Assembly (NCBI RefSeq): GCF_000333615.1
Contig: NZ_BADL01000288.1
Coordinates: 7,934-51,692, forward strand
Direction: 5' to 3'
DNA length: 43,759 nucleotides
Source of the DNA: Ideonella sp. B508-1
GTDB taxonomy: Bacteria; Pseudomonadota; Gammaproteobacteria; Burkholderiales; Burkholderiaceae_C
A model generated the notes under the pieces. The model did no database searches, was not told the DNA's origin, and saw nothing but the letters and a program-made list of their open reading frames with translations. Positions 29,977 to 38,217 of the stretch are shown here, one piece after another; the first letter of the stretch is position 1, and each line of letters begins with the position of its first letter. The position numbers and the translations under genes are program-made.

Positions 29977-29996
29977 TAATGACCCATCGGTCATTA
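29977..29996. promoter_or_regulatory. TetR-type operator, perfect inverted repeat
   Basis: TAATGACC and GGTCATTA flank a four-base centre (CATC). Length, symmetry and place (immediately ahead of the TetR gene) fit a TetR-family operator. A TATTAAT just upstream of the dyad on the - strand could be the -10 of the tetR promoter. Confidence 0.75.
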
Positions 29997-30022
29997 ATAC
30001 TAGCAGCCGGTTTGGCGAACTC

Positions 30023-30040
30023 AATACCCATGCGGGTATT
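30023..30040. promoter_or_regulatory. Second dyad in the tetR-uppP spacer
   Basis: AATACCC and GGGTATT flank ATGC. The half-sequence GCGGGTAT reappears at 30109-30116, overlapping a possible uppP -10 (TATGAT, 30114-30119). It could be an operator for uppP or tetR; on the + strand, TT after the stem is too short for a good terminator. Confidence 0.45.
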
Positions 30041-30157
30041 TTGTCGAAAAGCCAGTCCGCAGGGAAGGGGGCGTCGTGGCGTTCCGATGCCCCGGGGGGT
30101 GAAAACCCGCGGGTATGATCCCGCCCTCGCAACGCCTCACCTCAAGGAGCGCCCGAC

Positions 30158-30979
30158 TTGGACTTCCTGCTGCTCAAGGCCGCCATCATGGGGGTGGTTG
30201 AAGGTCTCACCGAATTCCTGCCCATCTCGTCCACCGGGCATCTGATCCTGGCGGGCTCTCTGCTGGGCTTCGCGGATGCCAAGGCCAAGGTCTTCGAGAT
30301 CGCGATCCAGTCGGGGGCCATCCTGGCGGTGGTGCTGGTGTACTGGCAGCGGCTGCGCGACGCGGTGACCGGCCTGGCCAGCCAGGCGTCTGCCCGCCGC
30401 TTCGTTTTCAATGTGCTGATCGGCTTCCTGCCGGCTGCCGTGCTGGGCCTGCTGGTCTACAAGGTGATCAAGGGCTATCTGTTCAACGCCCCCGTGGTGG
30501 CTGCATCGTTCATCGTCGGCGGCCTGATCATCCTCTGGGCCGAGCGTCGTGCGTCACCCCGCGTGCGCATCCACTCGGTGGACGAGATGAGCTGGCTCGA
30601 TGCCCTGAAGGTCGGACTGGTCCAGTGTCTGGGCATGATTCCGGGGACCAGCCGATCCGGCTCAACCATCATTGGCGGGATGCTGCTTGGCCTGTCGCGT
30701 CAGGCCGCCACGGACTTCAGCTTCTTCCTGGCGATTCCCACCTTGGTGGGGGCCGGCGCCTACAGTCTCTGGAAGGAGCGGGCACTGCTGAGCATGGCCG
30801 ATCTGCCGCTCTTCGGCGTCGGCTTCTTCGTGTCCTTCCTCAGCGCCTGGGTCTGCGTGCGCTGGCTGCTGCACTATGTGGCCAGCCACACCTTCATCCC
30901 CTTTGCCTGGTACCGCATCGCCTTCGGGGTGCTGGTGCTGGTCACTGCCTGGACGGGTTGGGTGGTCTGGGCCGACTGA
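30158..30979 (+). CDS. uppP: Undecaprenyl-diphosphate phosphatase
   Basis: Inner-membrane phosphatase recycling the undecaprenyl carrier lipid for cell-wall and polysaccharide synthesis (BacA); overexpression gives bacitracin resistance. The 273-residue protein has the two family motifs '[14 protein letters not shown]' and '[14 protein letters not shown]' and about eight membrane helices. The start is TTG: AAGGAG lies eight bases upstream and no ATG fits. Confidence 0.96.
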   Translation: MDFLLLKAAIMGVVEGLTEFLPISSTGHLILAGSLLGFADAKAKVFEIAIQSGAILAVVLVYWQRLRDAVTGLASQASARRFVFNVLIGFLPAAVLGLLVYKVIKGYLFNAPVVAASFIVGGLIILWAERRASPRVRIHSVDEMSWLDALKVGLVQCLGMIPGTSRSGSTIIGGMLLGLSRQAATDFSFFLAIPTLVGAGAYSLWKERALLSMADLPLFGVGFFVSFLSAWVCVRWLLHYVASHTFIPFAWYRIAFGVLVLVTAWTGWVVWAD

Positions 30980-31034
30980 GCGACGGTGCCGGGGGCATCA
31001 GGCAAAATGCCGCCCCTTGCTCACCGCCGCCGCC

Positions 31035-31787
31035 ATGACCGACGACACCGTTCTTCCCGACGATCCGACTGCCAATGATCTGCCCGCCCAGGCAGGCGAA
31101 GTCGCAGAGGCACCCCAGCGACGCATCCGCAGCTTTGTGCTGCGCGCCGGGCGCATGGGCACAGGGCAGCAGCGCGCGCTCGAAGAACTGGGGCCCCGAT
31201 ACCTGGTGCCCTATGCGGCTGAGCCGCTCGATCCGCCGTCCCTGTTCGGTCGCGATGCGCCGCTGATCGTTGAAATCGGCTTTGGCATGGGGCATGCCAC
31301 GGCTCAGATCGCCGCTGCTCGCGCTGACACGGATTTCCTCGGCATCGAGGTTCACACGCCGGGCGTGGGGGCCCTGCTCAAGCGCATCGGCGAAGACGGG
31401 CTGAGCAATCTGCGCATCATCCAGCACGACGCCGTGGAGGTGCTCGAGCACATGATCGCCCCCGACTCTCTGGCCGGGGTGCATGTCTTCTTCCCGGATC
31501 CCTGGCACAAGAAGAAGCACAACAAGCGCCGACTGATCCAGCCAGCGTTCGTGGCGCTGCTCGCGTCGCGCCTGAAGCCGGGGGGCATCCTGCATTGCGC
31601 CACCGACTGGCAGCCTTATGCCGAGCAGATGCTGGAGGTGCTGGGCGGGGAGCCCCGCTTGCGCAACACCGCGCCGGGCTATGCGCCCCGCCCGGACTAC
31701 CGCCCGCTCACCAAGTTCGAGAGCCGAGGCATCCGTTTGGGGCACGGCGTGTGGGATCTGGTCTTCGAACGCCAAACAATCGCGTAA
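31035..31787 (+). CDS. trmB: tRNA (guanine-N7-)-methyltransferase
   Basis: Methylates G46 in the variable loop of tRNAs. From ATG 31035 (250 aa) an acidic N-terminal extension precedes the SAM motif '[16 protein letters not shown]', then '[20 protein letters not shown]' and the C-terminal '[20 protein letters not shown]', all diagnostic of TrmB. Its stop codon is part of the likely -10 box of the tRNA-Gly promoter. Confidence 0.96.
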   Translation: MTDDTVLPDDPTANDLPAQAGEVAEAPQRRIRSFVLRAGRMGTGQQRALEELGPRYLVPYAAEPLDPPSLFGRDAPLIVEIGFGMGHATAQIAAARADTDFLGIEVHTPGVGALLKRIGEDGLSNLRIIQHDAVEVLEHMIAPDSLAGVHVFFPDPWHKKKHNKRRLIQPAFVALLASRLKPGGILHCATDWQPYAEQMLEVLGGEPRLRNTAPGYAPRPDYRPLTKFESRGIRLGHGVWDLVFERQTIA

Positions 31788-31790
31788 ACT
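31764..31790 (+). promoter_or_regulatory. Probable tRNA-Gly promoter overlapping the trmB end
   Basis: TAAACT at 31785-31790 is a good -10 and includes the trmB stop. Upstream, TTCGAA at 31764-31769 is a weak -35 with short (15-base) spacing. A GC-rich stretch follows before the tRNA, as in stringently controlled stable-RNA promoters. Confidence 0.4.
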
Positions 31791-31803
31791 ACGCGCTTGC
31801 GCT

Positions 31804-31877
31804 GCGGGTGTAGTTCAATGGCAGAACGGCAGCTTCCCAAGCTTCATACGAGGGTTCGATTCCCTTCACCCGCTCCA
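31804..31877 (+). tRNA. tRNA-Gly (CCC)
   Basis: A 74-base cloverleaf with encoded CCA. The acceptor is GCGGGTG/CACCCGC and the anticodon loop TTCCCAA (anticodon CCC). The anticodon stem GCAGC/GCTTC has a C28-T42 mismatch where a G at 42 would pair. Otherwise all arms are normal. Confidence 0.93.
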
Positions 31878-31887
31878 ACCGACACAG

Positions 31888-31911
31888 AACTGGCCCCATC
31901 CGGGGCCAGTT
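31888..31911 (+). terminator. Stem-loop after tRNA-Gly
   Basis: A perfect 10-bp stem AACTGGCCCC/GGGGCCAGTT with loop ATCC lies ten bases after the tRNA. No T-run follows, but position and strength suggest it ends the tRNA transcript or protects its 3' end. Confidence 0.65.
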
Positions 31912-32021
31912 GCACATTCAGCGCTCCCTGCCGTGGACCGCATCGCCATGCATCCTGGGGGTGGTCAGGTGGCGCAGGTCCTGCAACCATGCAGGGGCAG
32001 GTCAACTTTGCGGAAGCCGTC

Positions 32022-33290
32022 ATGAGCTCTCTTGAACGCATTGCCATCGGTGTTGTTGCGCTGGCCGCGCTGTGTCTGCCCTGGAAAGCGCAGGCTGCTG
32101 TTCAGGTGGCTCAGACAGACATCGTCAGCACCGCCACCCGGCTGGTGTCCTACCGCCATCAGCGCCACATGTTCGTCACGTCCGATGGTCGCACCCATGC
32201 GCTGATGAACCTGGGGACGGCGGCCGGCACCGACGGATCGCTGTATCTGCACTCGACCGATGATGGTGTGCAGTGGGCTCGCCAGCTGGTGCTGCCCAAC
32301 ACCGATGAGAACAGCGTTTCCGATGGCATGTTGACGGGCGACTCCCTGACCGTGGTCTATCAGTGCAGTGATGGCATCGCACGCATGTCCACGCTGAACT
32401 ACAGCAGCGCGACCCGCACCTGGTCGCTGGCCAGCACCAGCAAGCTGCCACGTGCCTCGACCAGCATTGCCGCGGTCAATCCCAGCTTTGCCGTGGACGA
32501 GAACGGGAACACCTGGCTGGCCTACGTGCAGGAGGACAGCAGCACGGGCTACGTGATGATCGCGCTGTACGTGAAGGCGGCAGGCAGCAGCACCTGGTCC
32601 CGCAGCAGCCAGTCCTATGGCTACAGCAACGGCCTGACCTTTGGCAGCGACAAGCGCAGTGCACGGTTGGTGGGGTTGCCCGGCGGCATTGGCCTGATGT
32701 ATTCGGTCGGCCCCAACATCTACTGGGCCGAGCGGCCCTTGACCGGCACCCTCACGTCCACCTGGAACTCGTCGGTGCTGATGCTGAGCGGCACGGCCGA
32801 CAACGATCCGATGTCCAGCCACTTCAGCACCGTGGTGGACGGGCAGAACAATGTCTATGCCGCCTATACCGATGCCGGTGTGCTCTACCTGCGCATCCGC
32901 AACGCGGCGACCCGGCAGTGGACGGCCCAGACCCGCATCACCGGCAACAGCACCAGCTATCCCTCGGCCAATCCGACCTATGCGCAATTGGCCTGGCTGG
33001 GGGGAACCAAGGTGGCGCTCGTCAGCAACTTCGGCTCCGGCATCAACGTCTACCAGAGCGCGAACAGCGGCTCCACCTGGGCCTGTACCACGCGTGGGGT
33101 CCACACCGGGATGTCCGGTTATTTCAACGACGCACGGCTGGAGATTCCTGCCTTCCCCGGTGCCACCGCTGTCCAGGTGCTTCAGCAGTACCAGGCCTTC
33201 CAGCCGCCCGCCGATGGTTCGGTGGTGCCGCCGCAGTACGCCGTGTCGTTTCAATTCACCCCGTCCACCACCTCTGGCGGTTGCCAGTGA
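32022..33290 (+). CDS. Secreted sialidase-like beta-propeller protein, function unknown
   Basis: From ATG 32022 (422 aa) there is a signal peptide ('IAIGVVALAALCLPWKAQA'), followed by a mature protein rich in Ser/Thr/Gly/Tyr. Two Asp-box-like turns, 'STDDGVQWAR' and 'SANSGSTWAC', and a repeated pattern of short beta strands ('NTWLAYVQED', 'NNVYAAYTDAG') suggest a six-bladed sialidase/BNR-type propeller. No arginine triad or catalytic Tyr/Glu pair could be assigned, so enzymatic sialidase activity is not claimed. It could bind glycans or be an uncharacterised exo-protein. An in-frame ATG at 31989 is the alternative start. It stands alone between tRNA-Gly and a strong terminator. Confidence 0.8.
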   Translation: MSSLERIAIGVVALAALCLPWKAQAAVQVAQTDIVSTATRLVSYRHQRHMFVTSDGRTHALMNLGTAAGTDGSLYLHSTDDGVQWARQLVLPNTDENSVSDGMLTGDSLTVVYQCSDGIARMSTLNYSSATRTWSLASTSKLPRASTSIAAVNPSFAVDENGNTWLAYVQEDSSTGYVMIALYVKAAGSSTWSRSSQSYGYSNGLTFGSDKRSARLVGLPGGIGLMYSVGPNIYWAERPLTGTLTSTWNSSVLMLSGTADNDPMSSHFSTVVDGQNNVYAAYTDAGVLYLRIRNAATRQWTAQTRITGNSTSYPSANPTYAQLAWLGGTKVALVSNFGSGINVYQSANSGSTWACTTRGVHTGMSGYFNDARLEIPAFPGATAVQVLQQYQAFQPPADGSVVPPQYAVSFQFTPSTTSGGCQ

Positions 33291-33334
33291 ATGCCTGAGC
33301 GGCCTTCGCCGCCACCCATCCCTTTATCTGGATC

Positions 33335-33365
33335 AAGACCGGGCCCATGGGGCCCGGTCTTTTTT
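33335..33365 (+). terminator. Strong intrinsic terminator
   Basis: A perfect 12-bp stem AAGACCGGGCCC/GGGCCCGGTCTT with loop ATG is followed by a T-run to 33365. It ends the propeller gene transcript. Confidence 0.93.
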
Positions 33366-33440
33366 GTGTCTATTGGCGTTCGACACGGGTTAGTCCCAAG
33401 ACGGAAAAGGGATCTGCCCGGCTTAAAGTTTCTTATCCAG

Positions 33441-33460
33441 AAGCGAACGACCGTTCGCTT
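33441..33460. promoter_or_regulatory. Perfect 20-bp palindrome upstream of the hydrolase-ompW pair
   Basis: AAGCGAACG and CGTTCGCTT flank the dinucleotide AC. It lies 30 bases before the hydrolase start. The core GAACGNNCGTTC is the style of many TetR-family operators. No -10/-35 pair stands out, so its exact relation to the promoter is unclear. The TetR in this window has a different dyad, so another regulator is expected. Confidence 0.6.
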
Positions 33461-33490
33461 TTGAAACGCGATGAAATGAAGGAGTCTTGG

Positions 33491-34921
33491 ATGCGTTTCC
33501 TGCGCCCATTGTCTTTGCTGCCGCTGACCGCGGCACTTGTGTTGGCCGGTTGTGGTGGTGGCAGCGAGGATGCCCCGCCGGCTCGGGGAACCATCATGTC
33601 CGCGCTGGCCGATGCCCAGCTCAACCCCGGACAGACCTGGCCCATCCCGGCTGCCCAGATCGATGCTGGCACCTCGGCGTCCGGCGTTCAGGCCTTGACC
33701 GGTACCGCAACCTGCGATGTGCACATCGCCTATGTGTTGTACATGACGCGCGACCCCAAGGGTGAGGCCGCCACGGCGTCGACGGCGGTCTTCGTGCCTT
33801 CCGGCACGAACGCGGCCTGCACGGGCTCTCGGCCGGTGGTGCTGTATGCCCACGGCACGACGACCGAGAAGGCCTTCAACATGGCCGACATCGCCAACAA
33901 CCAGGAAGGCAGCCTGACCGCGGCCATGTTCGCCGCGCATGGCTACATCGTCGTGGCGCCGAACTTCCTCGGTTATGACCTCTCGAGCCTGAGCTACCAC
34001 CCCTATCTGAATGCCGAAGCGCAAGCCATCGACATGGTGGACGGCCTGCGTGCCGCCAACAGCTTCCTGAAGGCGTCGGGTCTGGGCACGCCTTCGGCCA
34101 AGCTTTTCGTCACGGGTTATTCGGAAGGTGGCCACGTGGCCATGGCCACGCAGAAGGTGCTGGAGCGTGACTACGCCAGCGAATTCACCGTGACCGCCGC
34201 GGCGCCCATGTCCGGCCCCTACAACCTGAGCCGCTTCGTGACGCAGATCCTGGCCAGCCCGGACTACTGCGCCAGTCTGGGGTCTTCCGATCCCAACTGC
34301 GCGGTGGACGCTGGCGCCACGCTCTTCACCCCGCTGCTGCTGACCAGCTGGCAGAAGTCCTATGGCAATGTCTACAGCACCCCTGCGGACGCCTACCAGT
34401 CGCCTTATGCGGGGTTCATGGAAACGCTGCTGCCCAGCAACAGCTCCGTGAGCGATCTCATCGCCGCGGGCAAGCTGCCGGCGGACAGCACCTTCCGTAA
34501 GCTGTTCGGCACGGGCGGCATGATCAACGACAGCTTCCGCACGGCCGCGCTGGCCAACCCCAACACCGGCATGCTGGGGGCTGCGGCAACCAACAGCCTG
34601 CTGAACTGGACGCCCAAGGCCCCGATGGCCATGTGCTATAGCGCGGCGGATCCGACCGTGTTCGCCTACAACACAACCGACGCCCAGACCTATTTCGGCA
34701 GCAAGGGCGTGACCGTGCCGGCGCTGGATCTGCGCGGCAACGTGGCCACGATCGCCACCACGCTGGGCACTTCGGCGGCCACGCTGGCGGGTGGCTTCCA
34801 GGCGACCTATCCGGCGGCCTCCAGCGCGGTGGGAACGCCGGGCACGGAGCAGGACCATGCCGACGCCGCGCCGTTCTGCGCAGCCTTCGTCCGCGGCTAC
34901 TTCGCGAACTTCGCTCAGTGA
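33491..34921 (+). CDS. Lipoprotein alpha/beta hydrolase (secretory lipase/esterase-like)
   Basis: A 476-residue envelope protein with signal and lipobox LAGC (Cys21). The alpha/beta-hydrolase core shows 'VVLYAHGTTTEKAF' (oxyanion side), 'GYIVVAPNFLGYD' and the nucleophile elbow 'VTGYSEGGHVA' with Ser211. Asp in 'CYSAADPTVF' and His in 'EQDHADAAPFC' are plausible partners. The pattern resembles the LIP-type secretory lipases, but the substrate is unknown. ATG 33491 has AAGGAG six bases upstream, better than ATG 33476. ompW follows after 25 bases, so both are likely cotranscribed behind the palindrome at 33441. Confidence 0.87.
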   Translation: MRFLRPLSLLPLTAALVLAGCGGGSEDAPPARGTIMSALADAQLNPGQTWPIPAAQIDAGTSASGVQALTGTATCDVHIAYVLYMTRDPKGEAATASTAVFVPSGTNAACTGSRPVVLYAHGTTTEKAFNMADIANNQEGSLTAAMFAAHGYIVVAPNFLGYDLSSLSYHPYLNAEAQAIDMVDGLRAANSFLKASGLGTPSAKLFVTGYSEGGHVAMATQKVLERDYASEFTVTAAAPMSGPYNLSRFVTQILASPDYCASLGSSDPNCAVDAGATLFTPLLLTSWQKSYGNVYSTPADAYQSPYAGFMETLLPSNSSVSDLIAAGKLPADSTFRKLFGTGGMINDSFRTAALANPNTGMLGAAATNSLLNWTPKAPMAMCYSAADPTVFAYNTTDAQTYFGSKGVTVPALDLRGNVATIATTLGTSAATLAGGFQATYPAASSAVGTPGTEQDHADAAPFCAAFVRGYFANFAQ

Positions 34922-34946
34922 TCGGTCTTCAGCAAGGATGTTTTTC

Positions 34947-35705
34947 ATGAGCCACTTCGATAAGAAAACCTCGCATGCCCTGCGTCTGGTGGCGGTGGCC
35001 GCCACCCTGGGTCTGGCGGGCCTGACCGTCCATGCCGAAGAAGAGTCCAGCCTCAAGGGCTGGAGCGTCTACCTGGGCGGCGCCTACATCCACGTGAACG
35101 TTGCGCCCAACCACTTCACCACCAGCACACCGACGCCGGTCGACGAAGCCCAGGCTGCGCACGGCACCACGGCCGGATTGGCCGTCGATGACAAGGCCAC
35201 CGTCGGCTTCGGCGTCGCCTACCGCTTCAATCCGAAGTGGAGTGCCGAACTGGCCCTGGGTATCCCGCCCGAGCACAGCGTGACCGGCACGGACGCCATC
35301 CAGTCCTTCGGCCAGGTGGCCCTGGTCAAGCAGGCCCCGCCCACGGCCTTCCTGAACTACCACTTCGACGAAGTGCTTCCGGGCTTCTCGCCCTTCGTGG
35401 GCTTGGGGATCAACTACACCAAGTTCATCCGCACCCGCAGCACCCAGGCCGGAGATGCAGCCAGCGGTGGCCCCACCAAGATCAAGCTCTCTCCCTCCTG
35501 GGGTCTGGCGGGTCACGTGGGCGGCACCTACCAGATCGACGACCATTGGTCGGTGGTGGGCACGGTGGCCTATGTGGACGTGCGCAGCACGGTGACCAAC
35601 ACCACCGAGACCAACACCGGTGACGGTCCGGTGACGGTGATCCGCCAGGACAAGCTGAACTTCCGTCCTTTGACTTACACCCTGTCGGTCGGCTACGCCT
35701 TCTGA
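34947..35705 (+). CDS. ompW: OmpW-family outer-membrane protein
   Basis: A 252-residue eight-stranded beta-barrel with a signal peptide ending VHA. OmpW/AlkL features include 'KGWSVYLGGAYIHVNVAP' at the N-terminus, 'LNYHF' with 'LPGFSPFVGLGINYTKF', and the C-terminal aromatic 'LSVGYAF'. OmpW/AlkL channels pass hydrophobic compounds across the outer membrane. Placed after a lipoprotein hydrolase, it may take up the released product; this is inference. ATG 34947 has AAGGA eight bases upstream and is preferred over ATG 34938. Confidence 0.9.
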   Translation: MSHFDKKTSHALRLVAVAATLGLAGLTVHAEEESSLKGWSVYLGGAYIHVNVAPNHFTTSTPTPVDEAQAAHGTTAGLAVDDKATVGFGVAYRFNPKWSAELALGIPPEHSVTGTDAIQSFGQVALVKQAPPTAFLNYHFDEVLPGFSPFVGLGINYTKFIRTRSTQAGDAASGGPTKIKLSPSWGLAGHVGGTYQIDDHWSVVGTVAYVDVRSTVTNTTETNTGDGPVTVIRQDKLNFRPLTYTLSVGYAF

Positions 35706-35722
35706 CCCTTGATCTGTCTTGT

Positions 35723-35775
35723 CGATGATGGGTTCGCCCCATTGTCGGCAGGCATGGTCACCGGGCGTGCCATGC
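35723..35775 (+). terminator. Two stem-loops after ompW
   Basis: Stem 1 (35723-35747) has 10-bp arms CGATGATGGG/CCCATTGTCG with two wobbles and a five-base loop. Stem 2 (35752-35775) has GCATGG/CCATGC plus an inner CAC/GTG. Neither has a T-run, so they are only probable transcript ends. Confidence 0.4.
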
Positions 35776-35806
35776 GGCATCATGTCGGGACGATACGAAG
35801 AGCCCC

Positions 35807-36712
35807 ATGAGCACGCCCTACCAAGTCCTTCTCCTCAGCCCGGGCTCGCCGGATCTGGCGACATCGCCCTTCGGCCCTTTTGTGCTGCACGCGTGCCGCA
35901 CCCTGGACGAGGCGGCTGAAGCGCTGCAGACCCAAACCTACGATGCGGTGCTGCTGGATCTGCAGTCGCCCAGCGGCGCAGCGGCCTTGCTGGGTTGGTC
36001 GGGGCTGAGCCGCGCGGCCTTGGACAGCGCCGTGCTCGCGGTGCTTCAGACGCCCACGCCGGCGCACTGCCTCAAGCTGGTTCAGCGCGGTGTCCGCGAC
36101 ATCCTCTCGCCCAGCGACCTGCAGCCCGATGTGCTGGGGCGCTGTCTGCGCTTGGCCATCGAGCGCAAGCAGCTGGACGACACGGCGCGCCGTGCCTACA
36201 GCATCGACCTGTCCACCGGCCTGCCCAACCGGCAGCAGTTGCAGGAGCACATGACGCATCTGCTGGCGCTGCGTGAGCGCGAGCCGGCCGCCATGGCCCT
36301 GATCGCCCTGCAACTGGATGGCATGGGGGCGGTGGAGGCCTCCATGGGCGTTGAGGCGGCCAATGTGCTGCGGCGCAAGCTGGCGGTGCGCCTGCGTGCC
36401 TCGCTGCGTGCCAGCGACGTGGTGGCCTCGCTGGGTGGCGATCTCTTCTGCGTGCTGCTGGCCTGGATCGATGCCCAGGAAGACGCCGAGCGGGTGGCCC
36501 GCAAGCTGCTGCAGACGGTCAGCCAGCCCTATCTGGTGGCAGGGCAGACGCTGCCCCTGTCCGCGCGCCTGGGGGTGGCCCAGTACCCGGCCCATGGTAA
36601 AGAGGCCCGCGCTCTGCTGAGCCGGGCCCTGGGGCAGGTCTCGGGTGACGGTATCAGCCGCCAGCTCCGGGGGGCGGCGGCCAACGACGAAGTGCCGCCA
36701 GCCGCCGACTGA
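35807..36712 (+). CDS. Degenerate receiver-GGDEF protein
   Basis: A 301-residue cytoplasmic protein. Residues 1-125 resemble a response-regulator receiver with a possible phospho-Asp51 ('DAVLLDLQSP'), but the usual N-terminal acidic pair and the conserved lysine are missing. Residues 130-290 are a GGDEF domain that keeps 'DLSTGLPNR' but has 'SLGGDLFCVLL' (210-214) in place of GGDEF, so the catalytic Glu is lost. It probably does not make c-di-GMP and may be a binding or scaffold protein. It follows ompW after about 100 bases and converges on gabD with eight bases between them. Confidence 0.87.
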   Translation: MSTPYQVLLLSPGSPDLATSPFGPFVLHACRTLDEAAEALQTQTYDAVLLDLQSPSGAAALLGWSGLSRAALDSAVLAVLQTPTPAHCLKLVQRGVRDILSPSDLQPDVLGRCLRLAIERKQLDDTARRAYSIDLSTGLPNRQQLQEHMTHLLALREREPAAMALIALQLDGMGAVEASMGVEAANVLRRKLAVRLRASLRASDVVASLGGDLFCVLLAWIDAQEDAERVARKLLQTVSQPYLVAGQTLPLSARLGVAQYPAHGKEARALLSRALGQVSGDGISRQLRGAAANDEVPPAAD

Positions 36713-36720
36713 TCAGCGCA

Positions 36721-38199
36721 TCACTTCTGGATGTCGCCCAGGCAGAGGTACTTGACCTCCACATAGTCTTCCATGCCCTGGTGGGCGCCTTCGCGGCCCA
36801 GGCCGGACTGCTTGATGCCGCCGAACGGCACCTCGGCGGTGGAAATCAGGCCGGTGTTGATGCCCACCATGCCGTATTCCAGCGCTTCGCCCACGCGGAA
36901 GATGCGGCCGATGTCGCGGCTGTAGAAATAGCTGGCCAGGCCGAACTCGGTCGCATTGGCCAGTTCCACCACCTCGGCCTCGTCCTTGAAGCGGAAGATC
37001 GGCGCCACCGGACCGAAGGTTTCTTCCTTGGCGCACCGCATGTCGCCGGTCACATTGGCCAGCACGGTCGGCGTGTAGAAGCGGTCGCCCAGGCGCTCGC
37101 CGCCGGCCACCAGGGTGGCGCCCTTGTCCAGGGCGTCGGCCACATGGCGTTCCACCTTGGCAACCGCGGCATCGTCGATCAGCGGGCCCTGGGTCACGCC
37201 GGCCTCGAAGCCGCTGCCGGTCTTCATCGCGCGGGCCTTCTCGGCCAGTTTCTCGACGAAGGTGTCGTACACGGCTTCCTGCACATAGAAGCGGTTGGCG
37301 CAGACGCAGGTCTGGCCGGCATTGCGGTACTTGCTGACCATGGCGCCTTCGACCGCGCTGTCCAGGTCGGCGTCGTCGAAGACGATGAAGGGGGCATTGC
37401 CGCCGAGTTCCAGCGAGACCTTCTTGACCGTCGAGGCGCACTGGGCTGCCAGGATGCGGCCAACCTCGGTGGAGCCGGTGAAGGACAGGTGGCGCACCAC
37501 GTCGGAGCTGCACAGCACCTTGCCGATCTCGATCGAGTTGGCGCCGTCGGCGGTCAGGATATTCAGCACGCCCGCGGGCATGCCGGCGCGCTGGGCCAGT
37601 TCGGCCACCGCCAAGGCGGACAGCGGGGTCTGCTCGGCCGGCTTGATCACCACCGGGCAGCCGGCCGCCAGGGCCGGGGCCACCTTGCGGGTGATCATCG
37701 CGATCGGGAAGTTCCAGGGCGTGATGGCTGCGCAGACGCCGATGGGCTGCTTGATGACCAGGTAGCGCTTGTTGTTGTCGGTGGTCGGGATGGTCTCGCC
37801 GTAGACGCGCTTGCCTTCCTCGGCGAACCACTCCAGGAAGCTGGCGCCATAGCCCACTTCGCCCTTGGCCTCGGCCAGCGGCTTGCCCTGCTCGGCGGTC
37901 ATCAGCCGGGCCAGGTCATCGGCGTTGGCCTGCAGCAGCTGGAACCACTTCATCAGGATCGTGGCGCGTTCCTTGGCGGTTTTGGCGCGCCAGATCGGCC
38001 AGGCCTTGTTGGCGGCCACGATGGCGTGGTGGGCCGATTCCGGGCCGTGGTTGGCCACGTCGGCCAGCTTCTGACCGGTGGCCGGGTCGGTGACCTCGAA
38101 GCGGCTGTTGGCGCCGACCCATTCGCCGTTGATCAGCGCGTCGGTCTTCAGCAGGCTGGGGTCCTTCAACAGGGCCAGCGGGGAGGTGGACGAGTCCAT
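36721..38199 (-). CDS. gabD: NAD(P)-dependent succinate-semialdehyde dehydrogenase
   Basis: Oxidises succinate semialdehyde to succinate, the last step of GABA breakdown. From ATG 38199 the protein is 492 residues, with AGGAG seven bases upstream. Aldehyde dehydrogenase signatures: 'AITPWNFPIAMITRKVAPAL', 'LSFTGSTEVGRIL', the glutamate motif 'LELGGNAPFIVFDDADLD' and the catalytic cysteine in 'NAGQTCVCANRFYVQ'. 'KQSGLGREGAHQGMEDYVE' at the C-terminus is typical of GabD. It is the last gene behind the ureohydrolase and ABC transporter genes and is preceded by a perfect 21-bp dyad. Confidence 0.93.
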   Translation of the reverse strand: MDSSTSPLALLKDPSLLKTDALINGEWVGANSRFEVTDPATGQKLADVANHGPESAHHAIVAANKAWPIWRAKTAKERATILMKWFQLLQANADDLARLMTAEQGKPLAEAKGEVGYGASFLEWFAEEGKRVYGETIPTTDNNKRYLVIKQPIGVCAAITPWNFPIAMITRKVAPALAAGCPVVIKPAEQTPLSALAVAELAQRAGMPAGVLNILTADGANSIEIGKVLCSSDVVRHLSFTGSTEVGRILAAQCASTVKKVSLELGGNAPFIVFDDADLDSAVEGAMVSKYRNAGQTCVCANRFYVQEAVYDTFVEKLAEKARAMKTGSGFEAGVTQGPLIDDAAVAKVERHVADALDKGATLVAGGERLGDRFYTPTVLANVTGDMRCAKEETFGPVAPIFRFKDEAEVVELANATEFGLASYFYSRDIGRIFRVGEALEYGMVGINTGLISTAEVPFGGIKQSGLGREGAHQGMEDYVEVKYLCLGDIQK

Positions 38200-38217
38200 G
38201 TAAATCTCCTGAGCAAG

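Noticed and set aside
31804-33300. Genomic island integrated at tRNA-Gly
   Set aside because: No integrase, no repeated tRNA 3' end and no flanking direct repeat were found by eye. The genes downstream could be accessory, but nothing shows site-specific integration.
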